A DNA stretch of 64,000 nucleotides. Origin: Ligustrum vulgare. Lineage: Eukaryota > Streptophyta > Magnoliopsida > Lamiales > Oleaceae. Location of the stretch: NCBI GenBank assembly GCA_963555705.1, contig OY743168.1, forward strand, positions 22,574,139-22,638,138, written 5' to 3'. Under the pieces are notes generated by a model, which saw nothing but the letters and a program-made list of their open reading frames with translations, was not told the DNA's origin and did not search any database. Of the stretch, positions 23,641 through 34,609 are shown one piece after another (position 1 is the first letter of the stretch; each line of letters opens with the position of its first letter). A program made the translations under genes and the position numbers.

Positions 23641-24368
23641 TGTTATGAAAATGTTGTTCAAATATATAAATATATAGTTGAAATGGTGCAAGAACCGGTC
23701 TTAAATATAAGGAACCGGTCCAAGAAGTGAAAAATCGGACCAAATAAAAACTGGACGGACCAAATGGTCTGAACCGGACCTGAAGGTTCGGAAAAAATGA
23801 AGAACCACACGATCGAGTGGTTGGTGGTCCGGAGATCGTGTGGTTAAGTGATAATGGTCACTGCATATTTTTTCGAGGCATCGCGCGAGCCTCTTATCGC
23901 GCGATCGCGTGGTATAAAAATTTGACCGTTGGAGAATTTTTTCAGAATTTCTCATGCATCTTTTCAACTATTTTTGGCACTCTTTCGTGAAGAGTTGCAT
24001 GAACAACGATTTGGGATGATAGAATTATATAAATAGGTATAGAATTCATAGTTTTGAATAACCTTTTGATCATCAAACCTTCAATAGTGATTATCATCCA
24101 AAGTCTTAAATTTTATACTTAGAATCTTCAAAAGTTTATCAATTGTGCTATTTGATACTTGGTTTGAGGCTTGAAATCCGCTAAAGCAATTTGTTATGGA
24201 GGCCCATTAGCATTCTCATTCTGAGAGGGCGCAAATTTCGCGTTTAGGACAACATTCTTTGCGATTCAAGTCATTTTGCATTTTTTGATTTCTCTTTGAT
24301 TCTTTGTTTCAAGTTTTGTGTTAACTTCGTTATAGCATATTTTATTTGAGAAAGGAAATTTCTCAACA
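23641..24368 (+). repeat. 5' LTR of the copia element
   Basis: 728 bp, TGTTATGAAA...TTTCTCAACA. It carries a TATA-like TATATAAATAGG at about 24026. It differs from the 3' LTR by point changes and indels: an extra block around 23770-23790, and the absence of a 26-bp CTCTTCTTGTTCC stretch. Confidence 0.93.
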
Positions 24369-24389
24369 ATATAAAAGCGAAATTTTGCG

Positions 24390-25235
24390 ATGGCAACCGA
24401 AGGAGACACAACCATGGCTACAATCAAGTTGATGAATCAAGATTTAGTTCGCTTGGATCGTTTTAATGGTACCAACTTCTCAAGGTGGCAAGACAAAATT
24501 AAGTTCCTATTAACGGCGCTAAAAATCTTCTACATCCTTGATCCCAAGTTGGAAGACTTGCCCGAACCTTCCGATAAAGATATCGAACAAGCAAGGATTG
24601 ATCGAAAGAAGCGAGAAGAAGACGAACTTATTTGTCGTGGCCATATCTTGAATGCACTTTCGGATCGTCTCTACGACTTGTACACCAACACTAAATCTGC
24701 AAAAGAGATATGGAATGCACTTGAAAACAAGTACAAGGCCGAAGAGGAAGGAACTACAAAATTCCTTATAACAAGGTACTTCGATTTTAAATTTTTGGAA
24801 AATGTTCCCCTATTACCCCAAGTTCATGAATTGCAAGTGATTGTCAATAAATTAAAAGCGGTGAAGATAGAACTTCCGGAATCATTTCAAGTAGGAGCAA
24901 TTATTGCAAAATTGCCTTCTACTTGGAGAGGATATAAGAAGAAAATCCTTCACAACTCCGAAGACTTTTCAATGGAGCAAATTCAAAAATATCTCCGAAT
25001 TGAGGAAGAGTCAAGGGCAAGAGATGGGATTGAGAATTCCCATGTTGGCACTTCTAAAGCCAATGCCTTGGAGAACAACAAAGTGACCAAAGTAAACAAG
25101 AGAAAGTTTACTAGCAACAACAACAACAAATTCAAAAAGAAGCCCAAGGGAGAATGCTTTGTATGTGGAAAATTCGGCTACTTTGCGAAAGATTTCCGAC
25201 ATAAAAAACAAAGCAATTTTTGGAGGCAAGGTTAA
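24390..25235 (+). pseudogene. copia gag
   Basis: 281 codons: MATEGDTTMATIKLMN, then LDRFNGTNFSRWQDKIKFLL, the typical copia Gag (UBN2/DUF4219-like) start. The C-terminal zinc knuckle reads CFVCGKFGYFAKDFRH, so the His and last Cys of the CCHC motif are replaced by Tyr and Phe. The frame is lost near 25190-25235, where the next frame (from about 25159) carries on, indicating a frameshift between gag and pol. Confidence 0.85.
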
Positions 25236-28200
25236 TTCCATTGACAAGAATGAAATTATTGCTACTATAAGCGAAGTAAATTCTGTCAAAGAAAAAATTC
25301 CGGGATGGTGGTATGATACTTGCGCCACCGTTCATGTTTGCTATGACAAATCCCTATACAAGACATATCAAGAGATTGATAATGGTCAACAAATTCAAAT
25401 GGGAAATGAAAATTGTTCGAAAGTCATAGGCAAAGGGAATGTTGATCTTCAATTCACATCCGGAAAGGTTGTAACTCTTACAAATGTTTTACATGTGCCG
25501 GATATGAATAGAAACCTTGTAAGTGGTGATTTGTTGGGAAAATCGGGCGTGAAATGTATTTTTGAGTCGGGAAAACTTGTATTGTCCCGAAATAGTTTCT
25601 TTGTTGGTAAATGCTATTCCACTAATGGAATGGTCAAATTGTGTACTATTGACAATGCAATTAATAAAATAAATTTTTCTTACTTTGTGTGTTCTTTAGA
25701 TTTATGGCATGATAGATTAGGACATGTTGGATATTCTACCTTGCATAGAATGATTAGAAATGACATGTTATCTTGTGATTTTACAAAGAATGAAAAATGT
25801 GAAATTTGCACTAAGTCCAAAATGATTAAAAAAACCTTTTCAAAGTGTAGAAAGATCATCTAATATTCTTGATTTAGTTCATACCGACATTTGTGAACTT
25901 AATGACATGTTAACTAGGGGTGGTAATAAATATTTTATCACTTTCATTGATGATTATTCTAGATTTTGTTATGTTTATCTAATGAAACATAAAATGAGGC
26001 TTTTCATATGTTTAAAGCATATAAAAGTGAAGTAGAAAATCAAAAGGATTAAAATTCTTAGAAGTGATAGAGGTGGTGAATACTTTTCTAAAGAATTTGA
26101 AATCTTTTGTGAAGAACATGGTATTTTACACCAATGTAGTGCACCTAGAACACCGGAACAAAATGGCTTGTCAGAAAGGAAAAATAGAACCTTAGTTGAG
26201 ATGATAAATGCTATGCTAACAAGGTCTAAATTGCCTAATTACTTATGGGGAGAGGAATTATTTACCGCGTGTCATATACATAATAGAATTCCTTCTAAGA
26301 AACTTAAAGTTTCACCTTATGAATTGTGGAAAGGTCGGAAGCCTAACATTGGGTATTCTAAAGTTTGGGGGTGTTTGGCTTATTATAAAAACACCAATCC
26401 TAGTAGGACAAAACTAGGACCAAGAGGGATCAAGAGTGCCTTTGTTGGATATGCTATAAATAGTAAAGCATGTATGCTACTTGATCTAATATCCAATGTG
26501 ATTATAGAATCACGAGATGTGGAATTTTTTGAGAATTCATTAAGCGTTGATGATATTCCTCAAAATTCAATAGAAATTCAAAATGAATTTTCGGCTTCTA
26601 AATCACTAGAAACATCTACCCAAGATGTAATTGAGACTAGTGAACCGCGAAGAAGCAAGAGATCTCGTAAAGAAAAGGTATTAGGACACGATGAGATTGA
26701 TTCTCAAAGAATCTCCTTTTACTTGGTTGAAACAAGTAAGGAAGATATAGTAAGAACAATTCCATATGTTCTTCAAATTGATAGTGATCCTAAAACCTAT
26801 AAAGAAGCAATGACTTCTAGAGATAGCACATTTTGGAAGGATGCTATCAATGATGAAATGGATTTTATAACGTCCAACAATACTTGGAAGATTGTTGATT
26901 TACCGGCTAGATCAAAATCCATTGGTTGCAAGTGGGTATTTCGAAGGAAATACAGTACCGATGGTTCGATCCAAACCTATAAAGCAAGATTAGTTGCTAA
27001 AGGTTTTCGACAAAAGGAAGGAATTGATTATTTTGACACTTATGCACCGGTGGCTAGGATCACTACTATTAGAATACTATTTGCACTATCGTCTATATTT
27101 GATTTACATGTGTATCAAATGGATGTGAAGACTGCATTTTTAAATGGAGAACTAGATGAAGAAGTTTACATGGAACAACCGGAAGGTTTTGTTCTTCCGG
27201 GTAATGAAAATAAAGTTTGTAAACTTATTAAATCGCTATATGGTTTAAAACAAGCTCCTAAAAAATGGCATGAGAAATTTGATAATGCAATTATGTCTTT
27301 TGGTTTTTCACACAATGTGGTAGATAAATGTTTATATATCAAAAATTGTGATAAACTTGTTACATTTGTGTATTTGTATGTGGATGACATGTTGATTATA
27401 AGTAATCACAGGAATGGCATAAAAGAAACGAAGAGGTTTCTATCGTCAACATTCAAAATGAAAGATCTTGGTCAAGTGGATACCATATTGGGTATAAAAG
27501 TGATCAAGAATGAGTTGGGGTATGCATTAACCCAATCACATTATATAGAGAATGTGATTGAAAAGTTCAAACATTTGAACATTAAAGAGGCAAATACTCT
27601 ATTTGATTCGAGTATTAAACTTGTAAAGAATGTTGAAAGGGCTATTGGACAACTCGAATATGCGAGTGCAATTGGGAGTCTAATGTATGCAGTTCAATGC
27701 ACAAGACCGAATATTACATTTGCCGTGAGTAAACTTAGTAGGTTTACTAGCAATCAAAGTGTTGAACATTGGAAAGCGATTGGAAGAGTTCTTGGTTATC
27801 TAAAGAGAACTAAAAATCTTGGAATTCAATATTCCAAGTTTCCAACTATATTAGAAGGATATATCGATGCAAGTTGGATATCAAATGCTGGAGAAAATAA
27901 ATCAACCTCGGGATGGTTGTTTACACTTGGAGGTGGTGCTGTTTCTTGGAGATCAAAGAAACAAACAATGATAACACATTCCACAATGGAATCCGAGTTT
28001 GTTGCATTAGCCGAAACTGGAAAGGAAGCATAGTGGCTTAAGGATCTTCTTTATGAAGTTCCACTAGATACGAAGAATGAATCTTCAATATCTATACTAT
28101 GCGATAGTCAAGCTACTCTAGCAAGGGCTTATAATGAAGTCTACAACAGAAAGTCAAGACATATGAGTCTTAGACATGATTACATAAGAAAATTAATAAA

Positions 28201-28327
28201 TGATGGAATAATATCAATTACCTATGTGAGGTCAAGTGAAAATTTGGCTGATCCATTCACAAAACCACTTACCAAAGAGTTGGTAAGACAAACATCGAGT
28301 AGGATGGGGCTAAAACTCATATTATAA
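25236..28327 (+). pseudogene. copia pol (protease, integrase, reverse transcriptase, RNase H), broken
   Basis: The protease reads WWYDTCATVHVC, so the Gly of the D-T/S-G active site is Cys. The GAG-pre-integrase segment LWHDRLGHVGYSTLHRMI is present. The frame breaks at 25863 and several stops follow up to about 26050. The integrase core resumes with SDRGGEY and PEQNGLSERKNRT. A long intact frame (26168-28033) carries the end of integrase and reverse transcriptase (YKARLVAKGFRQKEGIDYFDTYAPV, split here by function; catalytic YVDD at about 27378). RNase H has an in-frame TAG at 28031-28033 just before WLKDLL. The rest of RNase H (ILCDSQATLA, ADPFTKPL) continues in frame to 28327. Confidence 0.85.
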
Positions 28328-28889
28328 ATTTACCAATGACGGAAACCCTACCTGTCATTACGAAATGAGTAATTCACGGGTTCAAAGGGTAATAACAAGT
28401 CATTCGATAAGTGAATTGTTACAGCACTTAGAAAATTATTTTTTAAGGTCCTATCCTAAGGATATAAGTGCTGGGGTAACTGTTTGGAGGGCTGAACAAA
28501 TCTTAAAGAAATTCAGTACTTAGTACAAGTGTCTTTAAAAGTTACCAAGACACTGTAAGAATTTCTCCTATATGAACTTAGAAGTGGTGCCGCTTCAAGG
28601 AAAGTTTTGGAGTTACTTTCTGAAAAGTTCATGAACTCGGATGGGCGCAAGGCCATTAACGCGCTAAAGTAAATTGTGTGTGGAACATATTGAGCAAGAA
28701 TGTTCACGTGTGCGATATCGCCGATAATATCATAAGGGATAACTGATTCAAAGCCAAGGCTACCTGGGATCTCGATATTACTTTGCAATATTAGCACTAA
28801 TATAAGGTTAAAATTGAAAGATACCTTATTTTATGCGTAACATCGTTATGATTCTAAGTAAAGTTCATATATTTGAACAAGTGGGGGAT

Positions 28890-29633
28890 TGTTGTAAAAA
28901 TGTTGTTCAAATATATAAATATATAGTTGAAATGGTGCAAGAACCGGTCTTAAATATAAGGAACCGGTCCAAGAAGTGAAAAATCGGACCAAATAAAAAC
29001 TGGACGGACCAAATGGTCTGGAAAAAATGAAGAACCACGCGATCGCGTGGTTGGTGGTCCGGCGATCGCGTGGTTAAGTGATAATGGTCACTGCATATTT
29101 TTTCGAGGCATCGGGCGATCGCGCGAGCCTCTTACCGCGCGATCGCGTGGTATAAAAATTTGACCGTTGGAGAATTTTTTCAGAATTTCTCATGCACCTT
29201 TTCAACTATTTTTGGCACTCTTTCGTGAAGAGTTGCATGAACAACGATTTGGGATGATAGAATTCTATAAATAGGTATAGAATTCATGGTTTTGAATAAC
29301 CTTTTGATCATCAAACCTTCAATAATGATTATCATCCAAAGTCTTAAATTTTATACTTAGAATCTTCAAAATTTGCTCTTCTTGTTCCTATTCTCCAAGT
29401 TTATCAATTGTGCTATTTGATACTCGGTTTGATGCTTGAAATTCGCTAAAGCAATTTGTTATGGAGGCCCATTAGCATTCTCATTCCGAGAGGGCTCAAA
29501 TTTCGCTTTTAGGACAGCATTCTTTGCTATTCAAGTCATTTTGCATTTTTTGATTTCTCCTTGATTCTTTGTTTCAAATTTTGTGTTAACTTCGTTATAG
29601 CATATTTTATTTGAGAAAGGAAATTTCTCAACA
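28890..29633 (+). repeat. 3' LTR of the copia element
   Basis: 744 bp, TGTTGTAAAAATG...TTTCTCAACA. It keeps several GCGATCGCGTGG-type motifs that are changed to CACGATCGAGTGG or GAGATCGTGTGG in the 5' LTR. Confidence 0.93.
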
Positions 29634-29825
29634 AAAACTAGACAAAATCGGATATGCAGGACAGTCGAACTTTTGAACCTATATTTTAAGTCGTAAACCT
29701 TTCGGTTCAGTTGCAGTATTGTTAACATTAAAATTAAGGAGGCCTTTGCATTTTGCACAGCAACATTATACAATTTCCAAAAACCAGAATATACTTCGTT
29801 TCAAGTGAAGTGATCAAACAAACAC

Positions 29826-30012
29826 TAAATGTTATGTTATGTTTGTATTTTTATTTTGGAAAATATTTTATATTTTCTGTTTTTATTTTTGTTTTTAAAG
29901 TTGTTGAAAACGCGTTTGATTTGTCATTTCTTAAAACTGATTCTGAAAATGAAAAGTTGGAAAACATGTTCTGTTTAAAATTTTGCAGAATACTACTCAG
30001 AATAATTTTAAT
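29826..30012 (-). mobile_element. fragment of the long PIF-like MITE (copy D)
   Basis: It matches about 190 bp of copies A-C (GAAAACGCGTTTG, GAAAATGAAAAGTTGGAAAAC, TTTTGCAGAATACTACT) and is then truncated. No target duplication is visible. Confidence 0.65.
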
Positions 30013-30221
30013 GAATTTGCTTGTGGATTAAATTAAACAATCTATATTAATTGTTTAACTATTTTTTGTTTGACTAATTGAAATGTCATTAGTGTTCTAC
30101 TCCAAAAAATATTATAAGAAATTAACAAAATAATGTTAAATTCCAAATTACTTACCCAATACATGTAACTCAAATTAGTCACACAGAGTTTGACTAACCA
30201 AAATAAATTTAAAAGTCATCT

Positions 30222-30325
30222 TAACCTTCTGGAGTAATCAATCCACATTTGATTAGCAATTTCTTCTCGCACTTGTCCCATTTGAGTTTTTTGACTCGCA
30301 TCAAAATGTATGGGTTCTCGAGCAT
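30222..30325 (-). pseudogene. possible transposase C-terminal fragment (Harbinger-like)
   Basis: On the minus strand one frame reads REPIHFDASQKTQMGQ, then VREEIANQMWIDYSRR. The pattern M..VR..IA..MW..Y resembles the C-terminal end of plant PIF/Harbinger-derived nucleases. No upstream domain is recoverable. The match is short and from memory, so this is tentative. Confidence 0.3.
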
Positions 30326-31198
30326 CACTTGATCTGGCACATCATCAAAAATCATATTCTCCGCTGAATATTCCCATAAACAAGTCTAGGAGATGTCTAT
30401 CAGGGTCCATATTTGAGCATGTTCAAAAATCATTTGCAAAGATCATTAGGAAATCATAATGTTATGGTTATCAATTTTTTATCTATATTTCTACTACTCA
30501 GCATCACAGTAAAATCTTTAAGTATCAAAATAAGTCTATCAAATCTTTGATTTGCTTGGTGAGTCATTGGTGTAGTGAATAAATGCTACTATGTCAAAAC
30601 AAATAGTCCCATTTAGCTTCAATAACTATGCCTAAGCAAAGACATTCACAACCTTGAAAAGAAATGGAAGACTATAACAGAATAATTTCTACATAGGACA
30701 AAAAGAACCCCTGCCCACCCCCATGAGGCATCAAAAACACAATAAAGCACTTTTGAAAAAACATATAGTTATAGATATAAAATTTCATGACTGAAACCAA
30801 GTTGAAGGATTAAGATTGTAAGTAGTGATGTATATTGCAAATGGGTTAATTAAGAATTCTACAAGTATAAAGATTCAAGAAATAATTCGCTCTACAAATG
30901 CCATATATTAAGGCAGTAGATATAATGCTAAATTTAAAGGGTTATAATACACAACATTTTCTGGTAATACATCAAAGAATATAAAGAAGATCATGCACAT
31001 GAATGTTACGTAGGCATATGAATAATTAAAAATGGCAATAGCAAAGACAAGGTCCAAATTAAACTCCTACTCACCCGCCGGTCGACAACCTACGCATCAA
31101 AATCTCATAACAGAAAAGGGTTACAATAATAGAACCAAAATGCACGGCCTTGGTGATATGATTCCAAAACGGAAAGCAAGGGATGATAGCTGCTATTC
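30326..31198. other. non-coding spacer
   Basis: AT-rich, with no gene or clear element seen. Confidence 0.45.
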
Positions 31199-33910
31199 TG
31201 TAGCGACCGAGAATTTTTAAATAAAATAAAATTGTTTTTATCAAAAAAAAAAATTGTGTCGCTAATATTTAACCTCAAATTATTACTTTTAAATGTGAAG
31301 CGTGTTCGTCTAGCCATTATTAAACAAATTTAAATCTGTTCCAAATCAAGCCCAAATCTGAAAATATTTTAAAATATCAAATTCCATATTATTTTTAAAT
31401 CCAAATTAATTATTTCCAAATTTTATTATTTTAGGTCCAAAAATTTATGTTGGTCCAAATCTTAATTATTTTTAGTCCAATTTATGGCAGTCCAATTAGA
31501 AATATTCTTCTAACCCAAATTGGCCCACTTAGCACCTAGGATATTGTACCCTAAGGGTTACTGTTCAGATCACTTAATCACTCCAATTCTCCCTCAGCCT
31601 CACGCAGCTGAATTCTGGGTAAGAACTCCTCCACCATGGCTATTTCTCTGTTGAAACTCCACTTTCATCACCAACTTAACACAGAAATATTATCATCACC
31701 ACCAAAACAACCTCCATGGCTGACCTACCCCTTCTCCAATCAACTCCCATTCAATAAAAAAATCTACAAAATCCACCACCACAGAGACCTGAACCAAGCA
31801 TCACCAATGTGGAACCAAAACCTATCTCAAACCCACACTGCACTCCACAATGAAACACCGGCCACCACCGACTGCCCAGTCGGACCATGAACCAAACCAC
31901 CTCAAAGCACCAACAACCGTTGTGGCTCAAACAGCCACTACCACCTCCACAAATGGTCGAACCAACACCACCACACAATCACAAGAAACCAACTCAACCT
32001 TCCCCAACTCCAAACCGCCACCTGCACCACCACCTCTGCAATGACCAGCCGAACCACCAACCACCACCGAGACACCACCTCTCACCGCCGCTGTCTCACT
32101 ACGAAATTCCCAACCAAATGAAACCCAAAACCCATAAGCAAACAAAACACATTCACATACCTCAACCTCCGGTTGTTTTGACTGGATTTTCGTCGGGAAC
32201 CCAGACCTCACAGCCAAGGGCGGACCCAGCTAGGGGCCCGCCAGTAATTTTTTTTTTTTTTTTAATAAAAAAAAATCAGTTGATTCTTGTACATATTTAT
32301 TACCTGATTCCCCAAAATTATATTGGAATATTTGAGATTTAAGGGCTAATATGTGTTTACAATTATTTATTTGTTTGTTTGTATCAGTTTTGAAAAAATA
32401 TTTTAAGCGTAAATCCATGTTTTCTTCTGATAAGTAAAGTAATGAAAATGAAGTTAGAATGAAAGAGTTGAGGAACTTGGTGAATAAACTGATGTTGAAA
32501 TTGAAGATATGTCTCAACGTCGGGAATAATGTTGGGGATGTTAGGAGTGATACTCTTGAATTTGATGTAGCAAATATTTAGAATGATGTGTACAGTGTAC
32601 TTAATATTGACAATGATGTAATTATGGAATGTTATCAAAGTATGAAAACGCATAGAGAACAATTGTAATAAAATTTCAAGTACTTTTTCATTTTTGGTCT
32701 TCTTTTTTTAAAAAAAATTTCGGGGGCAGCAAACCTCCGTACAAACCGTCGGCAAAAATACAAATCGTGCCCCAATAAGACTAAAAGTCTGCGTCCGCCA
32801 CTGCTCACAGCCCCATTCCCTTTCGATTTTTCCCACCCAAAACTCTACAGTCTATGCTCTTTGCTCTCTCTCTCTCTATACCGATTTGAGATATATATAT
32901 TATGTATATATTGTTTTATTTTTCAAAAATTATTCTTCTAGTCCCAGATTTTTATAGGTTATTTATTTCAATCCTTGAGTTTTTAAAACGCCTTTATAAG
33001 TCCCTGCAGTTTCATATATATTTTTGGGCAGTCCCCAAATGTTTTAATTCCGAATCAGCCCCATTATTTTCAAAATATTTATTTCAGTTCCTAAACTTTT
33101 ATTTTCAGTTTTAATAAATTCCAATTGAGTCCCTAAATTTTATTTTATCATTTTTTTTAATCTTAAAATTTTCTAATTACTAATTCAAAGTTTTATTTCA
33201 CATTTTGGCTAGACGAAACATGTGGACATTTGAGAGATTGAGGTTATTTCCTGCTCCTCTTTTTTACAAGATTTGAGATAAATCAAGGTAGACTCGCCCC
33301 CACTAATTTATTTATATTATAATTACATGTGTTATGTGGATTTATGTGATTTATATGCTTAATTGCATGAGACAAGAAAAGAGAATCTCTTATGAGATAA
33401 GAAGAGAAATTTATGTTATACATGTCATAACTTATATGCTTTATTTGCATAAGATAAGACAAGAGTATGTTCATATTGCACTCATTTCATGATGCTTATG
33501 ACTAAGAAGAGAATGTCACTATAATATTTGCATAATTACTTGTCAATTATCTTGTAAATTAATTATTGGCGATGAGTCTACTGAGTATTTCTTTTGAAAT
33601 GCTCACTCCGTTTTTAACAACATTTGCAGAGTTCGGAGGCGGAGACGAATGATGGGCAATTTGGCAACATTTATTTTAAGTTATTTTGAAAGTCTAGTTT
33701 ATTGAACTTTGTTAAGTTAAATTGTTGAGATTTGAAATTTTATGGAATGTTTTCAAGTAAATGTATTTAAATTTGGGCTACCATCGCAAATTTCCCAAAT
33801 GAATGTGATATTTTAAAATTCAGTATATTTTCACAATATTTTTCGTTAAAGGGGTTAGTTTCAAAGAGATGAAGTGGCGACCCGGGTTTTACGAAATTCG
33901 GGGCGTTACA
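31199..33910. mobile_element. solo LTR (2.7 kb) with 5-bp target duplication
   Basis: It begins TGTAGCGACCGAG and ends GGGGCGTTACA, so TG...CA-type ends with TGTA/TACA inverted tips, flanked by TATTC on both sides (31194-31198 and 33911-33915). It has no gag or pol. The C/A-rich part at about 31560-32160 gives proline-rich spurious frames. LTRs with TGTARCG tips are common among large plant gypsy elements, so an origin by LTR-LTR recombination is inferred. A nested hAT derivative accounts for 589 bp of the length, leaving an LTR of about 2.1 kb. Confidence 0.8.
32215..32803 (+). mobile_element. nested hAT derivative with zf-TTF-like remnant
   Basis: 589 bp with ends CAAGGGCGGACCCAG and, inward from the right, CAGTGGCGGACGCAG. 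It is flanked by the 8-bp duplication CTCACAGC (32207-32214 and 32804-32811). Inside, one plus frame reads LKKYFKRKSMFSSDK before a stop, resembling the start of plant TTF-type hAT transposases (KRYFKRKS-like). It is non-autonomous and younger than the solo LTR it interrupts. Confidence 0.8.
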
Positions 33911-34142
33911 TATTCCAAAATGGATAATAATAAAAAAATATCTGTCAACACGGGAAGAGTGGGACTGCGGGACCAGAGTTCAAGCTTATGTAGTGAAGAG
34001 CTGGATTGCGGTACCGTGGTGTTTTTTAAAGGGGAAGGGGAGGAGAGGTTGCGATTGCATTTCTTTATGTCCAGGATGAGTGGGGACTGGTTTGCTTTGC
34101 TTTAGGTTTAGGTTAAAGTTGAAACCGAACAAAACAATAAGG

Positions 34143-34246
34143 AAAAAAAACAAAAAGTTAGAGAGAGTTGGAATGGTTGAGGCTCGAACCAACGACCTGT
34201 CTTGTAATCAGAGTGCGTTTGTCCAGTTGAGCTGGCCCAACTCTTG
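34143..34246 (-). mobile_element. short tRNA-derived SINE or tRNA-like retrosequence
   Basis: On the minus strand an A-box-like GGCCAGCTCAACTGG (34236-34222) and a B-box GGTTCGAGCC (34190-34181) are spaced as in tRNAs. An oligo-T-rich tail follows. Flanks CAATAAGG (34135-34142) and CCATAAGG (34247-34254) may be a target duplication with one mismatch. The anticodon arm does not pair well, so a working tRNA is unlikely. Confidence 0.5.
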
Positions 34247-34282
34247 CCATAAGGTTGCATTTTCCGCATGTTGAAGGATTAA

Positions 34283-34447
34283 GTTGGTTTCCATTAAAAA
34301 CAATGTATTCAGCATTTTGTATTTTGTGTGTAAAATTTTCCCTTGTTTTGTAAAATTCGTTTTGAAAATCGGTAAAGAGAACGCGTTTTTGATGTTTTCG
34401 AAAATAAAAATAAAAAATTGCACCAAAACAGTAAAGAGCACAGGACC
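34283..34447 (-). mobile_element. deletion derivative of the long PIF-like MITE (copy E)
   Basis: The right half matches copies A-C (AAAGAGAACGCGTTTTTGATG, then CAAAACAGTAAAGAGCACAGG). TAA occurs at 34280-34282 and 34448-34450 and could be the 3-bp target duplication. About 80% of the unit is missing. Confidence 0.5.
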
Positions 34448-34609
34448 TAATATTTCCGACAGAAGTAACAGGAATTAATTATAAAATACTTCATCTGAGT
34501 TCATATGCCTTGACAACTATGGAATACATATTGCTCTTCCATCAACATTAGAGATATTAGAAGTTCTCAAACCAACACGTCAAATGTTCTCCGGAATTCA
34601 AGAACTTGC

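Larger units (their letters stand above)
23641..29633 (+). mobile_element. Ty1/copia LTR retrotransposon, full-length but defective
   Basis: A 5993-bp element with two LTRs, flanked by the 5-bp duplication AAAAC (23636-23640 and 29634-29638). The domain order gag, protease, integrase, reverse transcriptase, RNase H is that of copia. A polypurine tract GTGGGGGAT precedes the 3' LTR. Just after the 5' LTR the sequence is ATATAAAAGCGAAA, not the usual initiator-Met primer site. Frameshifts, stops and active-site changes mean it cannot encode a working polyprotein. Confidence 0.95.

Noticed and set aside
31636..32342. Proline/histidine-rich frames
   Set aside because: They lie inside the solo LTR and come from a CCACCA-rich tract; three frames on both strands are open, as expected for biased sequence.
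34181..34238. Functional tRNA gene on the minus strand
   Set aside because: A and B boxes are present but the anticodon stem is mismatched, and flanking near-duplications suggest a retrosequence.
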